Assembly: GCA_003013855.2 (NCBI GenBank)
Contig: PVNU02000127.1
Coordinates: 1,550,001-1,614,000, forward strand
DNA length: 64,000 bases
Reading direction: 5' to 3'
DNA from: Liriodendron chinense
Taxonomy: Eukaryota; Streptophyta; Magnoliopsida; Magnoliales; Magnoliaceae
Numbering within the stretch: the stretch's first letter is position 1; each line of letters begins with the position of its first letter. Below are positions 1-11,826 of this stretch, one piece after another. The position numbers and the translations under genes were made by a program. Below the pieces are notes generated by a model, which was not told the origin of the DNA, did no database searches, and worked only from the letters and a program-made list of their open reading frames with translations.

Positions 1-873
1 CTGCTTGGATCATTCTATTGATGTAATTTTACTGATGCAGCCAATAATTTGATTGTTTTGGGGTATCATCAACTTGCCATGTGTACAATGGATTAGTCGC
101 CTAGCCTTTGTTACATGTGCGACTCTCCTGCCTTTAAAAAGGAATCCAAAAAGGCATCTGATTCCAAATCACAGCAAAACTGTGGATTGCAAATACCTCC
201 GATTCCAAATCCCTTTGAATCCACATTGCCAAATGACTTTTGGATTCTGAATGCACTCAAATCCCTGTTACCAAACGACCCCTAAGATATTCACCATAAC
301 CTTGGAAAAAGGAATCCAAAAAAAAAAAAAAAAAACTGACTCCACCCATTCAATAGCATTACTACAATCCTAAGGTATACACCATAACTTAAGAAAAGGA
401 ATCCCAAAAAATCTGACTCAACCCATTCAATAGTGAGAGAAATAAGTACTTCTGGCAGGCCATTCCACTTCCAATAGACACATATCAAGCACAACATAGA
501 TATCAGGTCATATTCCAACTCAAATACCAGGTCCAAATGTTGATTGATTTTGATAGAAAGCTTTGCTAAGAGCACACACGTGTGCAACAAAGCTCATGTA
601 CACGCCACACATGTGCCAAAAAGGCACATACCCAAATATTGGAAACAGGTTGATGGGTTAGAAAACTCCAGCCCAAGCTTTCCAGAGCCGTAAATTTGTT
701 TTGCTGTGGCTCACCTGACCGTGGATCAATCTGATGGATGGATTGGATCTCGGACCTACTGTAAAATGCTCACACGTGTGGAGTGTACATGAGCTTTATT
801 GCACATGCGTGTGGGCTTAGCAAAGCTCTTTGATAGAGCAAATTAATCCGACACAGAGCTGTGTGATGGGTAC
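1..873. other. DCAF13 intron or 3' flank, no exon seen
   Basis: AT-rich sequence in which I find no further DCAF13 exon. Positions 120-290 repeat the words 'gattccaaatc' and end near 'ccaaacgacccctaag', which looks like a decayed hAT-type MITE, but I cannot fix its ends. Confidence 0.4.
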
Positions 874-3623
874 CTGGATGCTATATCCCAGAGACGAATA
901 TCTGCCAAAAGAACAAACAAAACACTTACAATTTTGCAAACCTCAAACTGATAAGTATATAAACTTGGTAAATGTATAGTGGCGACGTCCTACATCAGAG
1001 AAATATGTGCATGAAGATACCAACCATTCATTTTACAGTTTATTTCACTAGTAAATGCCGCATTGAGATATAAGAACAAGTCCTTTACTGTGAACAAAAT
1101 TTAGAAGTGAAAGGTCGGTTAAGGCATCATGTAGCCCCAAGAATCTTCTGCATTAATTTGTCAGATGTCCCCAGAAATCATATATAGATTGAAAGAAATA
1201 AGCAAACAAAGCGGAAGGAAAGCCAAGATCTTCTTCTTCTTCTTCTTCTTCTTCTTTTTTCTTTTCTTTTACAGAAAAAAAAAAAACAAAGTTAATACCA
1301 TTGTAGTACTAAAGTATCATCAGTTGTGGCATAGATGGGCAAGGATCATAATTCCACTATTCCTTGTGGAAATGAAAGACATTGAACAGTGGAAAGACAA
1401 GAAAATGCTGAAATGGAAAAAACTGCTTTTGAGAAACCCAACAGCAGTGTGCAACTCCAAATGAGAAACACACACCTGATGCAGGCACGGACAAACACCT
1501 GATGCACACAGTGCTTCCACAAGAGCGCGCGCACAAGCCATAGCCAAGGCACATGCTCAACCAAGATATTCATTCCAATAGGCGAAAATGCAAAATTGAT
1601 CCTACTGATCCAAGGCAGATTTTGCAAAGGCAACCATGAAACATGCAACCCTGAGGCATGATGTTACTGATATAAGGGTCTTTTTCTAAAATGCAACCCC
1701 AAGGCGTGATGTAACTGATACAAGGGTCTTTTTGGAAGGATAACTGAATGTTAGAAAGCCATGCAAGAAAACAAGCAACAAGCATCTAGGAAAAAGGAAA
1801 TGATGAGCTGATGATGAGTGAACCTCTCGTCACTCCCTGCTTTGCAAGAGACTGAGTCATCGCATCTACTGCTTCGCAACACTGGAACTGATTACTACAA
1901 AGGTATATAGAGGTCTCTCTTTCCATTATCAAATGAGAATGAACTCAATATTTTCTCAATATGGTTGTGAACAAGATGATTGATAAGAAATCCACAAATT
2001 TCTGGTAATATAAAAATAGAGTATCATGAATTCCATTATCTAGGGCTTTTTGAAAGGATTGATGATACCACTATCTAGGCAAATGCTAAAAAAAATTGTA
2101 AGACGGCTAAAGGCATCATTAAATAGCATTTTGTCACAAAGGACATTGCAAGGAAAACAGTGACAGTAAAGCCAAAAGTAAAAATAAAAATAAAAAACTC
2201 ATAAATGAAAAGGTACCTCCGTCCATTGAACCCGAGAATATTCCTTTCAAGTGATTTGGGTTCTTCGCCATACAAGAGATAGCATCAATGTGCCCATCCA
2301 TCGCTCCAATGAAAGGTTTTGCAAATATCTAATGAACCATAAAAATGGTAAGGAAGAATAATAGCATAAATATGAAAATCCTCAATTTCATTTGGTTGGG
2401 GGGTGGGGGGGAATGATTACCTTATCCAACTTTGCAGCATTAAGGGCACGAACATATTCAGTGGCCTTTTCTTGGGGACGTAAGTTTGGATCATAGTTTC
2501 GGAAAACCCTCTATACAAGCAAATGGAAGTTTCAACAGATATTAGAAACCAATTCAAGCTCAAAAGAATATAGCAGTTTCACAAAACCAAAGAGTCGAAT
2601 GTATAAAAAATTCAGTTTGGATTTATGCCAAGAAGGTTAACCATTGAGGTTATTTTCCTACTTAGACCACTGATGGAAAAATATAGGAAAAAGATGAAGG
2701 ATCTTCACATGGTCATTAGTGATATAGAGAAAGCATACAATGGGTCCCTGGGGAATCTAGTGGGTGTTGGGAAAGAAAGGAGTTACAATAGGATATATTG
2801 ACATGATTAAGGATATGTATGAGGGAGCAGTAATGAATGTAAGGACAACTAGCAGAGAGGTGAGTTTCTCATTACTATAGGATTACGCAAGGGGTCAGCA
2901 TTGAGCGCTTCTCTTTTTGGATTATTTATGGACAAATAAATGTTAGCATTTACAAGACGAGATCCCACGGCATACGTCGTTTACAGATCACAGAGTTTGG
3001 ATTGACGAGATGAAGGAGGGGGTAAACACAAAGCTAGAACTATGGTGGGATGATTTAGAATCTAGAAGTCTTAAAACCAATCAGATTAAAAGAGCGTATA
3101 TGGAATGCAATGACGATGGCAAACAAAAGACAATGAAATTTACTCCTTGTCCCTGATACAAAAAGTACAAATCATCCTATTACGACTTTTCTATGTACAT
3201 TCTGTAGTGTTAGAGGGCATCACAATTGCATATGCCCAACTAACAATCAATAGTATAAACTAAAGACAATTCAGTCCGCTTCAAAATTTCAAGAAACTGC
3301 ATTCAAAGATATCTGACCATGGAATCAAGTATTAGAGTTTAGAGATGCAGCAGAAGAATAAAAGATTTTTAACGGTCCAAATTAATAGATCAGGCCCTAT
3401 GGATCTCCATTTAGATTTAGCTCAGCTTCTACAATAAAATTAAAAAAGATTTACATGCAGAAGGTTCTCTCCTAGATCTATCCTTGATGAGGAGGAGAGG
3501 AGAGCCCACATGCAAGAACATACAGTTCGGCTACAACCATGCCAAGAGAGATGCACGCCCTATGGGCCACACATGCGGATGTATGCATGCAAACTATAGG
3601 GCCACACATGCGGATGTATGCAT

Positions 3624-3663
<40 letters not shown>

Positions 3664-3731
3664 AGTTGGGCTACAACCATGCCAAGAGAGATGCATGCCC
3701 TACGGGCCACACATGTGGATGTATGCACGTA

Positions 3732-3774
<43 letters not shown>

Positions 3775-5208
3775 GGTGGTGACATCTCTAGGGGGATTTG
3801 GCATCCAAGGCCCTCTCTTCTGTCTATCCTCTCCTTTAGGGATGTGATCTTATTTATAGGGAGGATTTTTTATTTTTTTGAGAGACAAGTACCGAAAATG
3901 ACTCCATCCCTCCATTGAACATGGTCATCTATCCTCATCCAAATCCCATGCAAAGAAAGTGATGGACCACAATATCTTAGCCATCCAGATTACCATCAAG
4001 TGTATTGAAAACATTTTGACGAATTATACAGAAGATCCATGGTTGATAATCTTAGGAAAAGAAAAATGATTCTTCCCAATGTCTGTGTGTTGTGTTTTCA
4101 GGACGAGGAAATGGTGAATCACCTTTTCATTCACTATGGAGTTGCTCCGTAGGTGTGGTATAAGTTTTTCCATCTTTTTGGAATGACGTGGGTTGCGCCA
4201 GAGTCCATTGGTCAATTCTTCCTTTCATGGCACAGAGGCGGTGGGGGGAGGGTGGGGCGGAAAGCGTGGCGACTTGTGCTTATGGCAGTTTTATGGTTTA
4301 TATGGCTGGAGAGGAATAACAGAACTTTTAGGAATCATTCGGGCCATGTAGAGGATGTGTTCAGGGCATCAAAATTGAATGTTGTAGATTGGGCGGTGGT
4401 TGCGGGTATTGTTGCTCATTTCCTAGCTAACTGGGGGGAGCTTCATTAAAGTTTTGGTTTCCTTGTATAGTTTCACGGGGTGTATTTTCTGGCTTCGGCC
4501 TTCTCTTTTTTAATAATTTTTTTTCATCGTTCAAAAAAAAAAAAAAACGGTTGAAAACACTCGAAACCTTTGTGAGTATTGGTACCAGCAAAAAACCACT
4601 TGATGGATGCTCCAATCAACTAAATCATAGTCATGAGAGTGTTCCTATGAGAACAGTGGATCCTTTCTTCGATCATATGGACCCCAACAGTATCCTAGTG
4701 CAACACCCCCATATGAACCACTACAACTGGCTCTGTGAAGCGGGTCAAAACACATTAAATAAGGAATTTGAACTCCCCATGCACCAAAATCCCTGATCCA
4801 GGAAAGTCCTAGCAATAAAATATTTGACCTTTTTTGGTCGAATGTTATCAATCATGTATCTTTCATGTATGTCTTAACAGTCTATTTGTTTGGCCACCCA
4901 TTGAAGGGTTTAAAATCTTTTCAATCTGGGATATTGTTGGAGCGTGGGCCATCCACAGCATGGCCCATAATAGCAGCCACTAGGATCACTGAACAATGGG
5001 GCCCACAGCACCTACTGAAAACCCCAAAAAAGTAATGTATAATACCTCTCAATAATAATAATAATAATAATAATTTTATAAAAGCTTACTCCACAAAAAA
5101 AATAGAAGAAAGAAATGAAAATGGAAATTCTGAGAAAATCACCTGGAGATCTTGGCTACGTTCTCGGGTGAATTCGTCAGTAGACCGAGAAATCACCTTA
5201 ACCTTCAT
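874..5208 (-). CDS. DCAF13: DCAF13/SOF1 WD40 protein, 5' part (4 coding exons)
   Basis: DCAF13 (yeast Sof1) is a nucleolar WD40 protein of the U3 snoRNP/small-subunit processome that acts in 18S rRNA maturation, and also a CUL4-DDB1 substrate receptor. Coding exons, 5' to 3' on the minus strand: 5143-5208 (starts MKVKVISRSTDEF), 2421-2510 (RVFRNYDPNLRPQEK), 2217-2328 (KPFIGAMDGHIDAISCMAKN, then FSGSMDG) and 874-901 (IRLWDIAS). All junctions are GT-AG and phases join without a stop, giving about 98 residues: the Sof1 N-terminal extension and the first WD40 blade. The start is set by the family-typical MKVKVISR. The fourth exon is only 28 nt. The remaining blades should lie left of base 1; I see no further exon in 1-873. 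Intron 1 (2511-5142) holds an RTE fragment, a CT-rich minisatellite and an L1. Family assignment is from recognition of conserved N-terminal motifs. Confidence 0.93.
2640..3130 (+). mobile_element. Decayed RTE-type LINE, reverse transcriptase fragment
   Basis: Broken reading frames on the plus strand resemble non-LTR reverse transcriptase of the plant RTE type. Visible pieces are KMKDLHMVISDIEKAYN near 2690, then a segment like ITIGLRKGSALSASLFGLFM near 2875-2935, and a tail like the LELW..LESK region near 3030. The FADD catalytic box is not recognisable, and several stops and shifts interrupt the frame. It lies in intron 1 of DCAF13, antisense to the gene. A better preserved relative is at 43050-44260. 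Confidence 0.7.
3523..3775. repeat. Minisatellite with CT microsatellite arms
   Basis: The unit 'ggctacaaccatgccaagag' plus about 70 bp more starts near 3528 and again near 3668, each followed by a pure CT run (about 3631-3659 and 3734-3772). Within the first unit, 'gggccacacatgcggatgta' is itself duplicated (3567 and 3600). The long Leu-Ser translations of this stretch are artefacts of the repeat. Confidence 0.9.
4014..4550 (+). mobile_element. 5'-truncated L1-type LINE (ORF2 C-terminal part)
   Basis: The plus strand encodes the C-terminal zinc-binding (zf-RVT) end of plant L1 ORF2: DNLRKRKMILPNVCVLC, then HLFIHY, then LWFIWLERNNRTFRNHSG, ending after NWGELH at 4449. A 3' UTR and a 15-A tail follow (about 4533-4547). 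TTGAAAACA flanks the insert at 4005-4013 and 4551-4559, fitting a target-site duplication. One in-frame stop at about 4150 shows it is dead. It lies antisense in intron 1 of DCAF13. Confidence 0.85.
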
Positions 5209-5250
5209 TTCAACTGCATCGAAAAATCCCGAAGAAACGGAAACTTCTCT

Positions 5251-5400
5251 CTTTAGAATTCACGGGAATATAGTGGAGAAGATGGATGGGAGTATCGTCT
5301 TTAGAATTCACGGGAATATAGAGGAGAAGATGGATGGGAGTATCGTCTTTAGAATTCACGGGAATACAGAAAGAGAGCTTTTAAAAGAATAAGAGGTGGA
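5251..5400. repeat. 48-bp tandem repeat in the DCAF13 5' leader
   Basis: A 48-bp unit beginning ctttagaattcacgggaata starts at 5251, 5299 and 5347. The third copy is partial and runs into a degenerate copy to about 5425. It lies 40-190 bp upstream of the DCAF13 start codon, within the probable 5' untranslated region. Each unit contains an in-frame minus-strand stop, so it is not coding for DCAF13. Confidence 0.9.
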
Positions 5401-5560
5401 GAAGATGAATGGCAGTACCGTAATTTGAAACAAGGAGAAGACAAATGGGTTCGAGAGGACTTACTGGTAGAGAAGTTGCAGAGGACTTCAGATAGGCGAT
5501 TCTGTTACGGAAGATCGCGCCTCTTTGAAATTCGCTTGGGAATCGGAGAGAGAGAGAGAG

Positions 5561-5589
5561 TAGGGTTTTTGACGTCTGTAAAACCCTAG
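5561..5589 (-). promoter_or_regulatory. Paired telo-box motifs near the DCAF13 transcription start
   Basis: tagggttt at 5561-5568 and aaaccctag at 5581-5589 form two telo boxes in opposite orientation 12 bp apart, beside a GA-rich tract (5547-5560). They lie about 355-380 bp upstream of the DCAF13 ATG. Telo boxes are known from plant promoters of ribosomal-protein and ribosome-biogenesis genes, which suits a Sof1 gene. Function here is inferred. Confidence 0.6.
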
Positions 5590-5757
5590 TTCATTCGCCT
5601 CTCTTCTCCTCCCGAGGCGGTGGGGTTGTTTCTTTCGGAGAGTTATTTGCTACTCTGGCCGAGTGTGATGCTCGATACGCTGGGACTCAAGAATTTGCAG
5701 AAGCTGCATATACTAACGCAAATTAAAATTGTGCAAACCGCTGTCGTCGAGTTGCAG

Positions 5758-7034
5758 GGAGCGGATTAGCTGTTACCGGGGGAACAGCTTAGTGGGTGTT
5801 ACCCTAACTGTGTGGGAGTCCCTCTCGATGTATTTTTTATATATCCATGCCGTCCATCTGTTTTGTCGTATCATTTTAGGATGTGATCTAAAACGCTAAG
5901 TAGGGCTATTAAAAATCCGACCGAGTCGATCAGTTGGGTCAGTTTTTCATTCTATTTCGAGTCGGTTCAGCTTTCTAATATTAAAAACTGAGGATGTTGG
6001 TTCGATTGTGGGTTTGTGAAAATTATATACCGTATTTAACTGAACTGAAGTGGCTATATATATTTGAATTAGTTTTATTAATGTTACTCTTACCATATGG
6101 CTCACCTTAATAATATCTTATATCCGCGCCGTCCAATCATTTTCTCAACCTATTTTAGGATATGTTCGAAAAATTAATCATATCCAAATCTTAGGTGGAC
6201 CACACTATAGGAAACAATGTTGATTGAGTGCCCGCCATTAAAAAATGTTCTCGGGCCCACTTGAAGAAAATTTGCAATGTGTATTTGCCATCCAACTCGT
6301 TGATAAGGTCAAACAGACTTGGATAAAGGGAAAAGTCAAATTTCACTTTTGATCCAAAACTTTTGTGGCTTATAATTATAAAAAGTTTTAATGTTCATTC
6401 ACCAATTTTAGATTGGTGTAGTCCACCAGGGATTTGGATCTTCTTAATTTTTTTAATGTTGTCATGAAACCGACAAAACTGGCCCGACCCGACTTTATCT
6501 GATTCGGTTGGGTTAGTGAGGCTTCATCGGTTTAATTCAGTTGTTAAATATTTAAAACCGACTAAGTCGGTTCGATTGGGTATCATCCCTCAAAACCAAA
6601 TCGACTGAACCATGCAAAGCCCTAACCATAAGAAGATCCAAATCTTAGGTGGACCATAGCACTAGAAACAGTGATGAATGACCATTAAAAGCTTTTTATG
6701 GGCTACAGAAGTTTTAGATCAATCTGATCTTTATATTTTACCTACATCAAGAACTTCTTGACATTATCAACGGCTTGGATGGAAAATAAACATTACCAAA
6801 ACCTTATGATGGGCTCTTTGGAATTTTGTAATGGTGGGGCACTGAATTACACCGTTTCCAATGATATGGTACGCTTGAGATTTGGATCTACATAATTTTT
6901 GGAAATCCATCCTAAAATGGTCCGGGGAGAAACGGATGTACAGCATGGATATATAAAATATCATCCATGTGGGCCATACGGTAGGGGTAACACCCGCTAA
7001 GCTGTTCCCGGGGTAACACCTAATTCGCGCCCCC
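5758..7034. mobile_element. Foldback Mutator-like MITE, copy 1 (with nested insertions)
   Basis: Left end GGAGCGGATTAG and right end (reverse complement) GGGGCGCGAATTAGG are long terminal inverted repeats, both continuing with variants of AACAGCTTAG and GGGTGTTACC. Flanks GAGTTGCAG (5749-5757) and AAGTTGCAG (7035-7043) make a 9-bp duplication with one mismatch, as expected for Mutator-like elements. The body contains the inverted core words gatccaaatcttaggtggac (6639-6658) and, in opposite sense, gcttgagatttggatct near 6880. It is interrupted by a hAT element at 5901-6624. No transposase is encoded. Confidence 0.85.
5901..6624. mobile_element. Non-autonomous hAT element nested in foldback copy 1
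   Basis: It starts TAGGGCT and ends AGCCCTA. Flanks ACGCTAAG (5893-5900) and ACCATAAG (6625-6632) match at 6 of 8 positions, consistent with an 8-bp hAT duplication. The subterminal regions are rich in 'cggttcg/gaccgagtcg' words. A further foldback MITE body (about 6085-6460) with ggtggaccacacta sits inside, making three levels of nesting. Confidence 0.7.
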
Positions 7035-7218
7035 AAGTTGCAGTCCAAAAATCAGATTGGTTGAGCAATAAAATCTCTTATTCGTGGACACTTGTTTGTT
7101 GAAATAGTACCATTGGATATTTCTTACTTTTAACCATCGGATTTGTGTCCACCAATTTGATCGTGGGATTATCAAATAAGCATAATTTTAGTTTATAAAT
7201 CTTGATTCATGTTTTGAA

Positions 7219-7730
7219 GGTAGCGGATTGCCTGTGACCCCAGGCTTAGAGGTATCTCTGTGATGGGGCTGTGTGGGTACATAGAGATGTCGTGAAAAAG
7301 TTACTGTACATCCGTTTTCAAAGAACACAATAGGACAGGATTATAAACTCAGGCAGATGCAAAACTCATGTGGGTCATACCACATGAAACAGTGGGGGAT
7401 TGAATGCCTGGCGGTGGCTGAAGTTTTGTATCAGAATGATATTTGTTCCAATAGTGTATCTGAGTGGTAATAATTCTATGGACGGTTTGGATGGCATATA
7501 AACATCATGGTCAGGTCTAGGAAGTTTTCAACAGTGGACATTGCTTTCCCACTGTTTTGTTGGTGTGGCGTACCTGAGATCTGGATCTAACTGATTTTTA
7601 AGATCCTGTCCTATTGTGGTCTTTAAAAATAAATGGACGAAGTGGATTTATCACTGACATTTCTGTGGACCGCACACAGACCCGGGCACAGAGATATCTT
7701 TGTGCCGCGGGTCACCGGCAATCCGCTTCC
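7219..7730. mobile_element. Foldback MITE, GGATTGCC subfamily, copy 2
   Basis: The ends are GGTAGCGGATTGCCTGTGAC on the left and the reverse complement of gtcaccggcaatccgcttcc on the right. Internal words 'gtgggtcataccacatgaaa' and 'ccactgttttgttggtgtgg' are the two arms of the inverted core. The flanks TGTTTTGAA and CCATATGAA share only 5 of 9 positions, so the duplication is uncertain. Confidence 0.75.
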
Positions 7731-8104
7731 CCATATGAAAGGGCTGCAGTCACGAACCTGATCTGATGGAATCACGTACATGGCCAGGCTACACCCAAGT
7801 CTCATGTGGAGGAGAACTTTGCATAGTTCCACCCAGTCCACCCAGTCAGCCGCTACATTTTCACCATGGATCCTAAAAATCAGTTCAATCCCAAACTTTA
7901 AGTGGAGTGAGCCATCAGGAATGATGCGAAATGATTCATACATGGGTTGGCCCACGTGAGTCTTGGAATGTCCTGATTTTTCCTGATTTTCCATAATCCA
8001 TTCATTGCAGCATGGTGGGTTAGATAAATGGATTAGATGGCATACACACCACCATGGACCCCACATGATTTGGATTCTTCTAGTGGTGGGACTTCTCATC
8101 TCAA
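7731..8104. other. Intergenic, no gene seen
   Basis: Contains fragments with MITE-like words (gtggggtccatggtggtgtg on the minus strand near 8045). A 158-codon minus-strand open frame overlapping this stretch and copy 2 shows no recognisable protein. Confidence 0.4.
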
Positions 8105-8266
8105 CTATCCCTGTGGTGTGGGGTTCGGGCCTTGACTCGTTGGTAGACTCTGCGGAGTTTCAACAAGAGGTGTCGTTCTTGAAACCCATCAGGGTGAAAT
8201 TCTCGCTGCTTACGCCCTACCAGTGGGTGTGTTGCGCAATTGACTGGGTGGGTGGGTTGCAAAAAT
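8105..8266 (+). mobile_element. tRNA-derived SINE, family S1, copy 1
   Basis: The word tggtagactctgcggagttt near 8140 is A-box-like. A decayed B-box region follows (gttcttgaaaccc, 8175-8187), then 'caccagtgggtgtgttgc'-type sequence and a short A run. It aligns by eye with the copy at 29945 (tggtagactcacaagatttt, with an intact gggttcaaataccc B box) and with the truncated copy at 25784. No clear target duplication was found. Confidence 0.6.
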
Positions 8267-11200
8267 ACTATAGTAAGTGAAACTTGCGTTCGGTGGACCA
8301 TAGAATTATAATCAATGGACTAGATTCACATTCACAACTGATGTTGGTCGCTTGTACACATTTATAACTCGGATGTCGCATGTAAAATATGGACATATGG
8401 ATGAATGGCATGGATAAAATGCATGCATCAATGTGAGGTCCACAGATGAAATACGTAAGAAATCCTGCATGGGACTAAATGCAATTCCATCCTACATAAT
8501 CATAATCATAATCATTTTCGTCCTCTTCAAAGGCAGGAAGTAATTTGCATGAGACCAAATGCAAATTCATCTTATATGATCCTAATCTTTTTCGTCATCT
8601 TCAAAGGTTGGGTGAAATTTGCATGGGACCAAATGCAATTTAATCCTACCTAATCTACGTACCAAACAGGCCCTAAATTCGATGATACGCGAGAATTCAT
8701 CATTTTATTATATGTGCGTTCATCATTTTATTATATGTGCTTTAGCTCACTTTATGACTTAAGAGATTATCATGTAATTGGTAAAAGTGAGTATAGCGGT
8801 GGACATTCATTAAAGTTCATTGAGATTTACAGGAGACAACAAAGGACCACTAGTTTCTTGGGAACTTGTGGCTTATATCTTGGAGATTAAATTTCTATCA
8901 AGTAATTTTTCTGCTAAGATTAACGCTTAGATGATCTTGCCATTAAACTTTTGTTTGAATTGGTCAAAAGTTTTGTGCTCGATAATGATATAATGGTCTG
9001 GATTTGAAAATTTGCCACTTGATATGTATAGGTGATGACCATGATGGCAAAAGGATTGGACCATATATGGGTGCATTTGATAAGGCAAAATCATAAAATT
9101 CCAATATAGTAGGGCATGCGGAAGAATGTGGAAGGACAAAGGGTGCTAAAATATCATAGCTGGTGTCTCCTTGAAACTCTAGCTTTCTCTTTATAAGCAA
9201 ATCTTCTCTTAAAAGAAGAGGATACGCAGAGTAAAGTGAGCCTTGAATGCCCCATCCCTTTAGCGTTTGAGAGAGAGAGAGAGAGATCACACTTCCCCCC
9301 CCCTTCCTCCTCCGTCACATGTTCTCCCTTTGGCTACCCAAGGGCTGATGTATTGAGCTCTCAACTCTTCTTCATTTGTGATGGGGAAGACTTCTTGGTT
9401 TTGGAAGATTGGTAATTTAAAAGATTGATATTGACAAAATCAAAAATTTATTGGGCAGCTTTGATTAGGTAAATCCTAACCATAGGTTTAAGTTCTTTTT
9501 TAAAAACCTGGATATATCAAAACGGAGATCTATAGGAGTTAATAAGACAATGTAGGACTTTGAAAAACTTTTTTTTTTCACTGCATTTCGAAAAACCTAA
9601 CAGGAGCTACCAGTCAACAACTGAAAATCAGGGCAATCAGCTCATTGGCTGGGGTGATAAATAGGCCAGTGGTCCACATTTAGTGCATATGAGTGGCTAG
9701 TTTGATAAATGGACTGTTCTACTTTGAGTTGGAGCACAAGGCTGTTGGCCCCACCCGATGAGCTGCCCACGCGGGGAAGTTTGGGATGATACCGGGCAAG
9801 AATTCTTCCCTCTTACTTTCTCCCTTCTCATTTTGTGTGGGGGGAGTTATTGATACTCTGGATGCTTGTGACTCTTGATACGCATGCTCTCAAAAACTGT
9901 AGACAAGGCATATGTTAACTCTGATTGCGATACTTACCGTTGCTAAGTGACAGTCCCAAAATCAGATTATTGGAGCCATCCTAACCTCTGATTCATGGAC
10001 ACTTGTTTGTTGAAATGGGCCCATTGGATATTTTCACTTTTAACCGTAGAATAAGTATCCACCATCAGATGGCCTGCTAATTAAATAAGAGTAATTTTTT
10101 ATTGATGATATATCTAAAACTGGGACCCACCGATTGAACATTTTAATTTGAATACTTGTATTTCACATACAATTTCTGAGTAATTTGTAAGTGCCTGTTT
10201 ATCATCCATCACTCTACCTGATTATCAAATTTTTTATTCTTTCTTTAGAGGTCTGGTTAATGGGCCATGATCACCTTGGATCTCCCCCGTACACGTGTTC
10301 AGTGTATGAAGGAACCCGAATCCTAGAACCCACAATTTATCTGGCCACAGCCATTGGGTGCAACTTTGGCTATGACCCATCCATATTGGGTCAATCTTTT
10401 GGACGGTATTAATGACATGAACCGAGAGTTGTGGTGAGATTTGTAGGCATTGAGAGATTGGCCCAAAACCATCAAATAGAATTATGGGCTTGGCCGTGCA
10501 TGTGTTTTTATGGTATTTTAATGCCATAGGAATCATTAGAACTAGGACTGCGAACTGGGGTAGGTTTGCCATGGTTTGACCACTCCTTTGAGTTGCATCC
10601 CACTTGCCCGAGTCGACTCAGTTTCAGTTATGGACGGATCAGGTCGGTTCAGTACCATATTTCCGGCTAATATTCAGTACCATGATCACCATTCTCCAAA
10701 ATCAGGCCGATCCGATCGCTAGATGGGCCACATCTGTATGTTGAATTTGACAATCAGTTGTCCCCTGATTCCAACAGCATGGCCCACCTAATAAGCAAAC
10801 CAGCCTGATTCTTGTGCCAAGTGATCTTCATGGCGTTGCCTACTGTTTTCATGGTACTGTCCTACACAATTGGCATATTGGTGGGAAAGATGGTATGGTA
10901 CCTCAAGTTGTGGTACCTTGCCTGTAGAGAATCAGTTCTATTAATCAAATCAATGTGGACCATCTATTTGATGGGCCCTACCTTGTATTCTCCCTGGCTC
11001 AAAAAGTTGTTCAGATTGGACAATCCTAATGTTTCAAAATGGATGGTAAAAAAGAAAACATAAGCAGCATCCAATGTTGGATCCTTCAAAAAGCTGCAGT
11101 TGGATACTTGGGAAAGGATAGGGATAAAAAATCTACCCCTGCAGAGACTTGAAATCAAGATCTACTTGGATTTCGAACTCTAGAATCGTCAGTAACGGTA

Positions 11201-11826
11201 ACAAATTCAACCTGTGATACTACTAGAAAAAAAAGTTTTTAAGTTCTTAACATGAATGTATTCATGAGCAGTAAACAATCCCTGCCATAACCATATCCTG
11301 ATAATTTGATTTTAAGGATCATCTGAACTAATCCTCATTGTACCCAATACGAACGCCTGATCGTCTGGTCAAGAGATTTTCAAGCCATAGGAATCCATGG
11401 TGAGGCTCACCAACTGCACGATCTGTCAGCCGGTCTACACCCAAAACATGTGTTTCATCGCATTATGAAGCATGAGAGTCCAATTAGTTACAACTAAAGC
11501 TTCTTATGGCATAAGAAGCAAAAATTGTATTGAGAATGAAGATTCGTCGCTACACATGTAAACATAATAAACCTGTTGCAGAAGAATTTTGAACTAAACC
11601 CATTCCTTGATCGAATTTTTCAATAATACCAAGACGATTATCATTCATACCAAGATGGCTTGCATTGCCTAAAAAGAACCAAGAAAATACTCGCAAATTT
11701 CTTCCCCACGAAAATCATAATACCCTCTTCAAGCTGAACTGAAATGAACAGTTCAAAATCACAATAATCGGCACAAATGCAAACGACAGACGGGACTTCT
11801 CAATGTTACCAGCTTGGCAGCCTACT
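8267..11826. other. Intergenic, 3.6 kb without a supported gene
   Basis: I see no coding exon. Present are a (GA)n stretch at 9268-9287, a C run near 9294-9303, and unassigned dispersed repeat sequence. Positions 9560-9610 share 'tgcatttc(g/a)aaaaac' and 'cctaacag' words with 51060-51110, suggesting two remnants of one LTR family. Phrases such as 'accaaacaggccctaaattc' near 8670 indicate decayed hAT ends. Confidence 0.5.

Noticed and set aside
3539..3785. Leu-Ser and Arg-Glu repeat proteins
   Set aside because: Translations of the CT/GA microsatellites.
7623..8099. 158-codon open frame on the minus strand
   Set aside because: It spans a MITE end and flanking repeat, with no recognisable motif; open by chance.
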